Source: Ochotona curzoniae (lineage: Eukaryota; Chordata; Mammalia; Lagomorpha; Ochotonidae). Taken from it: a stretch of 64,000 bases of DNA. The stretch's first letter is position 1. Every line of letters begins with the position of its first letter. Where the stretch lies: contig NW_024465751.1 in the NCBI RefSeq assembly GCF_017591425.1, positions 1,860,001 to 1,924,000 of the forward strand, written 5' to 3'. Shown here piece after piece: positions 46,091 to 56,900 of this stretch. The position numbers and the translations under genes were made by a program. The notes beneath the pieces were generated by a model that was not told the DNA's origin, searched no databases, and saw only the letters and a program-made list of their open reading frames with translations.

Positions 46091-48029
46091 ACCCATGCTG
46101 AGCCATGATCTCAACTTTTGTGTTTTCCCATGTGTGTTTCTATCCAGTGGAGGAGGGCACATTGTTGAGCTGAACTGGCTCCTCTTACACAGGTGCTAAG
46201 AGAGCACACTGGTCTGTCTGACTCCACGGTCACCATGTCCCAACTCCAGGTCTTCCCCTGAGCTAAGTGTATCAACAATCGTCACAGGGGTGCACCAGAG
46301 CTCATATAGAGGATGGTGGGAGGAGTGCACAGGGACACATCTCTGATGGCAGGCAGGAGTGACCCTGAACACTCACTGCTCTCCCAAGAGACAATGGATA
46401 GACATCCAGATGGAAGAGATGCATGCTCCAGAGTGCCCATCTGAGAGGCCAATGGGAACAGACGCAGTTCCTGGAACAAGGTGTTCCTAACAGCACCACT
46501 CATGGAAGGTGCCAGTGGTTTTGTGCTTTTAGGATCAGGGCTGAATGGTCATGGGCAAAGCACAGGCAGAGCAATGGGTGTGGTGGAATGTGCTGCAAAT
46601 AGGGCTTGGAGCCAATGCCCAAACCAGGGGGAGGACCAAGAGGGACAGCCCAAGGCTGATACTGCCACAACAAGTGCCTTAATCAGGGTCCCTGTCCCAG
46701 AGGCCAAGTAGGACCTGCAGCAGCAGAAAAGCTGTGGTCCAGGTCTTGTCCCCAGATGCAGGGGAATGACATCAGAGAGTCTTTGACACCATTTCCACCT
46801 TGGCATCCTGGCACAATGTCATCAACCCCATGTCTTTCTCCTGCCAGAGAGATTATTGAAAGAACAGGCCCAGATATCGAATTATTTAACTTCCATGAAG
46901 GAGAGACTCTTGTCCCATTTTACAAATGGGAGTGTCCAGGCTAAGAGAGGGAAGTGCCCATCTTGAGACCAGAGGATTGAATAAGACTCAGGACTGGAGA
47001 AATGAACCAGATGAGCCTTACACATCCATCTGAAGCACTCCTGAGGACAGGTGGTAACATGACCACCACCTGTATCTGTTTCATTGCTAAGTCCAAGTAA
47101 GGACCTCGTAACTAGAGTAAGAAACAAGGCCAGACAGTGGGACACTCAGCCTGGGCCTGGAAGACATATGGGGCATGGCATTGGAGGCTCCTCGACACAG
47201 GTACTGCATGGCCGAGGGCCCAAGGAGCCCATCCCCACTGTTCTCAGCTGCCTAGACCAGGCCTGGCAGCTTGGGCTGCTGACTCAAGCAGAACAAGGCA
47301 GTTGTTCGGTGCTCAACGTTTTCAGACAAAGTTGACTGCCGCTGGCAGGACTTCCATCAGGCAAGGCTCCTGGCTGTGTAAGTCTCCAGCCAGTGGCTCC
47401 CTGTGAACTCAAACATCTATCAGAGAAGGGGAATTGCAGCCTGGGTCATCCCAGGGCCTGCAGTTCCACCGCGATAGCTGTGAGTTACAGTCAAGGTGAC
47501 TTGGTGCCCTTGTATTCCTGTGCCTTGGGATTTATGCCTTCACCAGTGAGAGGCCAGCTTTCCTGAACAATAACATATATGTTGTGTGTTTTTCAACAGG
47601 AAACATACAGACCCACTCCCAGAATACTCAAGGTCAAAACCCACGTTCTAAATAGCAAATGGCAACACATCCAAGGGGGCTGCCCAGCTCAGCTCCAACA
47701 CTGCCCAGGGCCACAGGGAGATGCAAATTCGAATGGAGCCACTGATGTTTTCCACATTTCCCTCAGCCATGAAAAGCCGGGGCTCCTGCTTCAGCACGGA
47801 AGTGGTTGAAGGTGTGGGTGCAGCTGATGCTGTGAGATAGCTATGAGAACTTTCCTCTGTCTTCTGGTGTTGGGTTTTTAGCATTTTTCTGTAGGAAACC
47901 TCTATCTTCATGGAAAAATAGTGGTTAAGCAAGACAAAACATAACAAAAAACCCAGCTACTCAGCCTCCACTTTAAAGCACTCAGCTGCAGACTGGGGCT
48001 GGGAGCAGAAGGAGGGGTGCTGTCCAGAG

Positions 48030-48100
48030 CTGTACCAAGAGCTTGGACTCTGAGGCAGAAGGCCCAGGGTCGGCTTCTGGCTCTGTTGCTTGTAGGAGAT
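48030..48100 (+). mobile_element. Possible MIR fragment
   Basis: GAGCTTGGACTCTGAGGCAG and GGCTTCTGGCTCTGTTGCTT match a MIR 5' part. It lies directly before the duplicated segment copy 2. Confidence 0.4.
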
Positions 48101-48204
48101 GTAGTGCAGCCATCTCCCACCAGGGTTTGGCAACTTTCAGTGGACAGAGGCAGAAGCATGCTCACAGGTCAGGGTAAAAACGTCTACAGTGGCATGGGTG
48201 TGGA
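48098..48204 (+). repeat. Local duplicated segment, copy 2
   Basis: Direct-orientation partner of 45372-45462 with an insertion around GCATGCTCACAGGTCA. Both copies share CCACCAGGGTTTGGC and CTACAGTGGCATGGGTGTGG. Confidence 0.85.
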
Positions 48205-48549
48205 TGGCATGGGTCAGCTTCACAGTGGCAGGTGTGCCATAGGACTGCTGCCACTGTAGTGGGGCCTCAGGGCACCCCTGCAGTCTAGAGGACCTCTATA
48301 TCCCCTGATCTGCCCTTCCATAACAGCAGGGCCATGCCAGACCTACGCTTTATCTAAATCTGACTCAGCTATTAAGTCGCTTAGCGCTTCCTCTTGTTGT
48401 TTTTATAACTCTAAAAATAGCATGGGCACAAACCGCAAGTGCTGACTCGGGCTTAGCTTCCTGGAGTCTCCGAACACTGGCCTGGTCTCAGTGAGCTGTG
48501 ATGGTCACCTCGGGCCAGGCCTGCTCTGTCCTTGAGTGCTCGAGAGCTC

Positions 48550-48850
48550 ATGCACAGCCCTGCACGGGAATACACAGCACACACCAAGATGCAGACCTAC
48601 CCAGAGCACAACAATTTCAGATATACATACACAAGTATACAATTACACATCCACACACAGACACACACACAGGGTCCCAGCACGGGAATACACAGCACAC
48701 ATACATCCTCAGAGCACACATAGTCCACCCCCACACACATACATGCAAAAACACGCAGGAATACATTCACACACATCCACACTCATCCACATGGACACAC
48801 AAGCACATTCCTACACAGACACACACAAACACCTGCACACATACACAGTG
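48550..48850. repeat. CA-rich region with 21-bp direct repeat
   Basis: GCACGGGAATACACAGCACAC occurs at 48562-48582 and again at 48680-48700, about 118 bp apart. They are embedded in ACACAT/ACACAC-rich DNA that continues to about 48850. It looks like an eroding minisatellite. Confidence 0.85.
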
Positions 48851-50364
48851 TTTCCCATGTGGAATTCTCACAGGCCTTCTACGAAGGTGTCACCAACAGG
48901 AAACACAGCAGGGAGAGGGGCTGTCTCCATGTGAAGCTTGGCCACCCCGAGGGGCATCTGTGAGCAGAGCAGTGACTTTGGGCAGACTAAGGAGCTGTGG
49001 GCCCACCTGTGCTCTCACACCTCTCAACTCCTCAGCCCCCTGCAAGTGAGGCTTTTTGGAGTGAGGAGCACTCAGAGGAATGGGCAAGGGCAGGTGTCTC
49101 AAGCTGTACCCCACATTGAGCTTCCCCCCCAGGAATTACTGTGTGGAACCAATAACTAGCTCCCACAAAACCCTCATGGGGGGCCCTCCTGTGAGGGCTG
49201 AGCATCAGAATCAGCCCACAAGAAGGGCACTGGAACAGATTTTTGGGGTGACGAGACTCATGCTAGGGGGCAGGAGTGGAGGAAAACTTGGACTGCAGCC
49301 AGTGGGCTCCCTGGCTCCATGTTCCGGCCACTGTGTGTCTCCATGGTGAATATGGCCATCGTCCCTCTCTGTCCCTGTGTGAAGGGGAGGCACAGGCAAC
49401 CGGGGCAGGCCAACAGTTCTGCCTGTTACCACTTGGCTGTTTTCCATTGTCTCCCAGAGCATGGGGGGTCCTGGTCTATAAAGGGAACATTATGGTAAAA
49501 GGTCACAGGGCAGATGGGCAAAACACCCAGTGGTGGTAGACACTTGGGGACAGTTCCTTGTAATTAGCAGTAGGTATAATGTCAACCAAGGTTTAACTTC
49601 CATGGTAACTTATCCTGGCCTGAAATTTCACTCAACTAAGCCCGTCAGTGCAAACTAGGCTGAGCCCGTTAATGTCCACCCAGGAGAGCAGTGTAAGCAC
49701 CCAGGTCTTGGACTGTTGGGTATCTAGAACACCTGCCTAGCTCTGGTCCAATGCAGTGGCCATACATGGGACTTTTTTGGCTGTCATGATCTAGGTCATG
49801 ATGAATGATAAGGTAAGGATTAGACAGGAAGGATCTCTCTCCCAGTTAAATTAAAGCATGTGACTGAGTTGCTGAGATAACTCAATGAACTCTAATTTAT
49901 ACTCAAGTTCATGTCCATGTTAGTATTCTCTTGAATGATTTCTACACTGGAATCATCTTTTCTTGACTTAAGAGTTTGCCTCTGATTTGTAACACTTCGG
50001 TTTTGACAACATTCAGGCTGGCATGATGACTGATAGATCTTGAAGCTCTGAATTAGGGCACAAGAGAACACTTCTTCCTGCTCTCTGGAGCTGGTCCCAC
50101 CCAGTGTTACTCAGTGAGAGGCCATGGAACGTGGGTGAGTAAAGCAAAGGTCCAACAAGAGCTCAATGCATGTCTCTCATATGGGAAGTGGCGACCTGAG
50201 CCATTGAGGCAGCTACTTGTACCACCCAGCATGCATTCAATAAGAAACTGGGATTTGAGAAGAGCTAGGAACTCAGGCCCAGGGATTCTGGGCTTCCCAG
50301 TGGGCAGCTCAACTTCTGCACTGAACACCCACTGCTACTCTGTGTTAAAAGACACTGAAACATG

Positions 50365-50625
50365 GACAGGCATTTAGCAGAGCACTGAAGCCAGCAATGG
50401 AATGCCTTCATCTCACACTAGCATGCCTGGGTTTGAGCACTAGCTTTCCTTTCTTTTCCAGCTGTGTGCTAATGTATAACTTGGGAAGGAAGGCTCAAGT
50501 ACTTGGGTCCCAGATGCCTACACAGGAGACCTGGAATGTCTTCCTGGCTTCCAGTTTCAGCTGCTGTGGGCATCTGGGAAGTGGACCATCACACGGGAGC
50601 TCTCTCTTTGCTTTTTAAAGAAAGA
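50365..50625 (+). mobile_element. C-type SINE, old copy
   Basis: GGCATTTAGCAGAGCACTGA, GCATGCCTGGGTTTGAGCAC, ACACAGGAGACCTGGAATGT, GGGCATCTGGGAAGTGGACC and a CTCTCTCTTTGC-A-rich end are in CSINE order but highly diverged. Confidence 0.65.
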
Positions 50626-51110
50626 AAAAAAACAAAGTGTAATGAATTTGAAGAAGAATCCACTCTCAGGCACTTTGATACACACTGGCAGTTGTCCTGC
50701 AGGCACCTAACACGGAACTCTTGCTTAGGTTGCCTCACGGAAACACCCACAGCCTGTCTGGGAAATAAGAACTAATATCACACAATATACTGCTTACTTA
50801 ACCATTCCTTTGTGTATGGGCCAGAAGTGTACGTAAGAAGTATTTGGAGCAGACTCAGCAAAGAGTGACAAAGAGGTTTAAGCTTAGATGGATTGGAAAC
50901 TGGACTTGCCGGCCCCAGGGTGCCCTCCATGCTGCCATGCTGCCTCAGTCCACGACAGGTGTCAAAGGAGAGAGAGCTGACCTGGCTCCTGCCCTGTGGC
51001 CTGCCCTCCTCCACGTCTCCTTAATTAGTCCAACCTTACCAATTCCCAGGACAAGGTGAACAAATTGATAGGTGGGTTTTATTGGCATTTTATACTTTTT
51101 AGGAAAGTTT

Positions 51111-51170
51111 AAATTTCCTCCAGTGATTGATACTAAATTTCCTCTAGTGGTTGATATTAAATTTCTAATT
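51111..51170. repeat. 24-bp tandem repeat
   Basis: AAATTTCCTCCAGTGATTGA-TACT is followed by a second copy with three changes and a partial third. Very AT-rich surroundings. Confidence 0.85.
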
Positions 51171-51609
51171 AGAAAACATTTAAATTACATTAAAACAATG
51201 AACTAAAATGAAACTGACTCCTATCAAAAGAACACTTGCTGATTCTGCTAGCCTTGTAGTTCAGACTCCCTGGGAGACTAGGTGGGAGCCCTGGGTGCCT
51301 TTAGAAGTGAAACAGAATGCCTTTTCGCAGCATTCAAAGTAAACATAGCAGCACAAGAATGCACAGCGAGAAATATAGGTGAGCAAGACAAAATTAAGTT
51401 AGCATGAAATGCAGGCAGAGCTGGGGTAGATGCTGCCAGTCTCCTGACTGTGAGTGTGTATGCCAGTGCACATGTGCTTAAATATTTATATTTAGGAAAT
51501 AAGTGACATCATATTATTTTTGAACCTTTCTCACCCACTGAGCAGTCTATTGTGACTGTCACTCTGTTCTATGTATCCTTTTCAAGGTTTTTGCTTAAAA
51601 TACTCACAT

Positions 51610-51745
51610 GCTAAGTTGGACACAAATGTCCATAGCAGCATTATTCATAATTGCTAATAGGTGAAAATACCCCAAGTGCCCATCTAATGACACCCGGATC
51701 AGGAACAAACACGGCCTGTCCATATGAAGGATCATTATTCTGCAA
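51610..51745 (+). mobile_element. L1 fragment, plus strand
   Basis: GTCCATAGCAGCATTATTCA then TAATTGCTAATAGGTG and CCCCAAGTGCCCATCTAATG is the well-known L1 ORF2 C-terminal stretch, diverged. Confidence 0.85.
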
Positions 51746-51759
51746 CATTTTCTTCAGAG

Positions 51760-52030
51760 AAGTATCTATTCTGATCCTTTGTTTTTAACATTGAATTGTT
51801 TGTCTCGCTGTTATTGAGTTAGCCAGAAATCCCTTATCAGAGCCACGATTGCCATTTTTTTTTTCACCCAGGTTGTGGGCCACCTTCTCACTTACAGATA
51901 CCATTTACAGCACAGATACTTTTCATATTGACAAGGTCCAATCCATCCATTTTTCCCCCCTCTGGCCAGTTGTGTTTTTTGTGTTGTAAAACCTTTGCCT
52001 TACCCAAGGTCTGAGAGCCTTGCCTTGCAT
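51760..52030 (-). mobile_element. L1 fragment, minus strand
   Basis: GTTGTGGGCCACCTTCTCAC, CAGCACAGATACTTTTCATA, CAATCCATCCATTTTT and AAAACCTTTGCCTTACCCAA correspond to the reverse strand of L1 ORF2. It faces the plus-strand fragment just to its left. Confidence 0.65.
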
Positions 52031-53180
52031 TCGATAGAAACCTATTTCTCATGCACTCTTTGAGTAACCAGGTTCTGCCTACTTGCCCTACAGAAACACT
52101 GAGCCATCATGTATTTCCATTTGCAAACTCAAGTTCCCCACTAGTTGCAGGGGAGAAGGAGGAAGGGGAAACACGAAGTTGTGCAGTAGCCTGGCGTGTA
52201 TTAGCAGTTTACAGATGGCCGTCTTCTAAGCAGGACAATGATTGTACCATTTCCTTAAAGAATGGCAGAGTCTCAAAGAGAGTGCCCACCTTGTTCCCAA
52301 TCAAGCCCTGTTGGCAGGCTGTTCTGTCCCCAAGGCTACTACCCCACTTGGCCTCTGCCTGCCAGACAGAAAATTGTACCACCTCCCTTCTCCAGCCTTC
52401 TCTGGCCATGCAGAGGGGCCAGGCAGCGGTGGCTGTGGCCTTCAGAATGGACCGTGCACCTGACGCACCCCTCCTCCGGGTCTTGTCAATGGCAAAATGC
52501 CTTTTTCCATCTGTCACAAACTTGATGTCTAATTGCCTCCCTCACCTTCTGGCAGTCGGAAGCCATTTAAATGCTTGGCACAGAAACATTACTGATTTCC
52601 AAGTGAAGGTGTCAAATTTTAGAACTGACACCATGAGTGACAGCTGAGGCCATTGCTGCCTCTTACTGAAGGAGGAATCTGAAACGTGGGCCCAGTGTCT
52701 CCACTCGGTACACTTCATATATACGTAGGGCTCTGTGTCTCCCAGTCAACTGTTTCTCTATTGTTCCGTGGACGAAGGGGCTGCCACCGAGTCAGGATTG
52801 AGCAGTCCCCATGAGCAGGACCTTCTCTTCCAACTACCTTGCTTTATTTGTCCCCACCAACTTTATTTCCTGCTGTCTTCTTCCCTTTCCCAATAAACAC
52901 ACTGGTGGTAGAAAATGCCCACTGTTCTGTACAGGAGCACATGGTGTGAACAGACAATTAAGAAGGTACGAAGGGAATGGCAGAGCAGATGCCCTCTCAG
53001 GCAGGACAGGTCCACAAAGAGGCAAGACCTAGCCAAGCCACTCGCCACTCCACGCAGACTGAGTGGGGAGCTGAACCTAGAGGCAAGAGTCGTGGGATAT
53101 AGAGGGGCTTTCTGAGGAGGCACTGGCCTGGCTGAAGGCTGGAGGGTGGCCTGAGCAGGCTTCCAGGGACCATGGGCAGG
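52031..53180. other. Intron 41 stretch with an unassigned 198-codon ORF
   Basis: 52051-52647 (+) is open for 198 codons from an ATG, ending TGA after MSDS. There is no recognised domain and no splice context I can defend. No clear repeat is recognised across it. Confidence 0.3.
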
Positions 53181-53198
53181 AGCTGCAGGGAAATGCAG

Positions 53199-53221
53199 CT
53201 GTGTGTGTGTGTGTGTGTGTA
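53199..53221. repeat. (TG)n microsatellite
   Basis: About ten TG units. Confidence 0.93.
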
Positions 53222-53854
53222 AGCATGAGTGCTGGAATTAGGTGTGGAATTCAGAGGGCTCCCTCCTGCTGCCACCAGGGGCTGATGGCTGCAGAGAAGG
53301 CTGGCCTGGGAAGCAACTGTGCATGTCACAGTTCCAACACCCTGACCATCAAGAGACCTCAGTGATTGGCTTTGGGGTTCCTGGGGACAAGGTATCCAAT
53401 GAAGCACCTGTCCCCAGGTCCCTGGCCTAGCCTGCCTTAACATCTTGTCTGCAGGCCCAAGGCCACACCTGCCCTCCCATCCCACCCTATGCACCCTGGT
53501 GTGTCCTAGTGCACCCAGCATTTCAGCTGTGGCGCCTACTTCCACCCGTTGGGTTCATGGTCCAGGCCCCAGCCTCATGAGGCTAGCCCTGACAGCTCCT
53601 GGACCCTTGATTCAAGCAGACCCTCCCTCCAAATTTCTCTGCTGACTCTCGCATTTCTATAAACTCCATGTAGCACTCACAGCTAGACACCTGAGCCTGC
53701 TCAGGTTCTGGAATCCATACCACACTGCTTCTGACACCATCTTCTTCAAATTTGTTAAGTGAACACTAGCATAGAATATTATTTTTATAGTGACACAGAA
53801 AAAAAAGGTCTAGCAGGAGCTGCCGGATTAGAGAAATCCTGCTGAATTCAGCAC

Positions 53855-53950
53855 CAACTACTTGGTAACTGGCTTCATTTTTTGGGTTCCAGTTTTCCTA
53901 TCTGTCAAATGGGTACCTAATGGGGCCAGGGTGTGGCATACACTCTTACC
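53855..53950 (+). mobile_element. MIR fragment
   Basis: CAGTTTTCCTATCTGTCAAA followed by TGGGTACCTAATGGGG is the MIR 3' section. Confidence 0.6.
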
Positions 53951-56900
53951 AGATGTATATTATTAGAAAAGCCTTCCAAAGTACCAAAGCCTCATTTCCC
54001 TCAAATGCAAAGTAAGGCAAGAAGAATATTTCCCTAGCCATTTGCTGAGATAGACAGGGCGTGCCAAATGCCTACTTACGTACGTCAGATTTCCAACAGT
54101 GACAGCCGCTAAAATCCCAACTGATGCCCCCAAGAGATTTTATACAATTAGATAGCAGATCCAAACAATTCTTCATAGCCCATCAAACACGGTGCGGTGT
54201 CAAGTATCAGCTATCGTACTGTTAGCATCAAGATAAAATTAAAGTAGTGAGATGTTCTCCAGATATGGCTGTGTGATTGTACCCGCCTGCCTCTGCCCCC
54301 CATGCTGACCCCTGCTGGGTGGCCTGGCTCAGTGCTTACTGAATGGATACCTGTTCATAACTTCACACCCAACGTAGGGCTGGTTTTTAACTGAGGTCAC
54401 CACTTGAAATGACATCAAGACCAGCTTCCTGTGCATTCATCCTCTGATAAGCACAAGACAATCTGGGCTTTAGAAGGAGGCGTGTCTCATCCCAGCAGTA
54501 AAGCATCCCAGGACGGGGTGCTAGCGGGGCTTCAACAGGAGCTTACATAATTTTGTTACAGATTTGCGTGCGTCTTGTGGTGCTCAAGTCCATCGCTGGA
54601 GTGCTGGGTGAGTCTTGTTGTGGGTGTCACTGTTGCAGATGAGAATGCCCGCAGAGCCGTTAGGAGGCCTGCCTGGCTGCTGGGTAGGCTGGTTGCAGAG
54701 GCCTTATCGTGAACGTGCACATGGGGCTGCCTTGGCTGTGGTTCTCTTATCAGGAAAATTCCACCAGTGTCTGTGACTCAGGAAGGAATCAGGTGTTAGA
54801 GCCTCAAGGAAACTTGTGCTCCTAGGAGGGCTGGGGAGGGAGTTCCTTCTTGCACACGGGCTCCCTTGGTCTCTCACTTCCTTTCTGTACATGTGTATCT
54901 GCAGGCTGCTCACTGGCACCTGTTCCCTGCCTCCTAGGGGCCCACAGTTTCTGTAATTCAGACCTGCAGATGTGCAGGGCAGGGAGGTGCCAATACTGCT
55001 TTGAAATGATGCTGGTGTGGTTCTGACACCATCCTCCACTGCTATGCCCCTGACTTCCTCAGAAAGACTGGCACACTGCCCTTAAGCCAAGCACCCAAGG
55101 CCGCTGCAACCACTGCCCGGATGATCCGCTGTGGACTGGCGCCAAGGGAAGCTGAAGACGGGATGGTTCAAGTTCCTCGTTAAGGTGGCTCTGTTTTCTG
55201 ACTTTTGTGCCTCTGTTGAGTCATGGTCTTGCATTGGGCATGCATCAAACCATTCATGGGAGCACAGCAAGAAAACTCTAGAGGATTTCCTTATAAATAT
55301 CACTTGAGAAATCTTATCAGTCAACAGTAATTTTCATCATTATAGTTGAGTCATATGTGTCTACCATTACTCATTCAATATGAATCCATGGGGCGTGCTT
55401 ACATGAAATTTTCTTGCTATTGGGAAACACGATCAGGAATTGGAAATGACCCGACAGGCGACCACAGGAAGCCCTTCCCGGAGGAGGCTGCAGGGAAGTG
55501 TCAAGCCAGGACGTCACTGTAGATGTGGTTTCTGCTCTACTGAGAGCCATCAAAGTGGGCAGCAAGCCTCCTCACCCCGGAACAGGTGCAGGTGCTGTGG
55601 CAATGGCTAAGCTTCAGGCACAGGACACTGACACTGCTGGCCTTCATCCATGGATGCCACATGACATATGCTATGGGCAGTTCTGGATTGTGGGCCTTTG
55701 TGCAAAGGACAAGAGTGAGGGGCCAGAGCAGGGCTAGGGTTTAGGAAGCACAATCCTTTCGCCAGATCCTGATTCAGGAGGATGAAAGGACTAAGTCTGG
55801 GATGGTCTTAAGCAGAGACTCCCCCCTGACCCTGGCTGGTCCTCAAATGGGAGAAACAATTCTATTCCAGGTCAGTGAACTCAAACTTGGGAGAGCCTGC
55901 CCATCAGCAGACCGGAGGAAGGAACGTGGGAGGAATCAACACACATGCTAAGAGCAGCAGGGCTGTGGTGGCAGAAAGCAAAAAAAGAATTAGAGCAGGT
56001 CCATTTATTGGCCCATTCTGGTGGATCTGAAAGGGGCAGAGAGAAGACAAGATGGGCTGACCATGCCGGGTAGAATGCAGATAAAGCACAATGGAAGTCA
56101 TCTTGTAATGGAAAGAATGGAAAAGACACAGTGAACACCCCAGCTAGCACTCCACCTTGTGCTCACCTCCCACCCTCTGTCAAGCCTTAGGTTTGCTGTA
56201 GCAACACCAGCATCACCTTTGGTCTTCCCTGGAAGCCCCACCCCATCATGGCAGTCATGCCTAGCACCTATTGGACTTACGCTGAACTCTCAGACATCAG
56301 GACATCGGTCATCAGCACCTTGACTTCCCCTAGTGCCCTGCGGCTCAGCCTCGTGGCTCCTCCATGGGAGCTACTAAACTAATACACGCATAAGAGTTTC
56401 TAGATTCCAGAAAATAGGAGGGTCTGTGGATCAGCACAGCCACAGGAAATTGGTAAGAAGGCCAAGTTTCAAAAGAATGCAGCTGGGTCCTGCTTGGAGA
56501 GTTTCACAGCATCCGGAAAACCTGCTGACCTCCTCCTCCAGCCGCTCAAGGCTGAGGACACCCTGCCTCCCCCGAAGTGCAGGCCCTGGGTTTAGGTTGA
56601 GCAACGGCGGAAGAGAACTGCTCTAGCAAATCAACCTACTTGTGCAACTCTGTGCAGGAGCAGGAAATGGCAAAACATGAGCATCCACTTTTGTTTTGGA
56701 GAACACTACCATGCCAAGGGGCCTCCCGGGAATCTGGTGAGCACGCATTCAGATCCCGCTCCCAACCCACTGAAAGGTTCAGCTCTTCTGACTTTGGAGA
56801 TGGCTCGCTAAACAGGGGCTCTTCTCTCCCCAAAGTGGTCTCCTCACTTACTGTCTTCCATTTGGGTGAAAAGTCAATTTTCACAAGTTATCTCTTTGTT

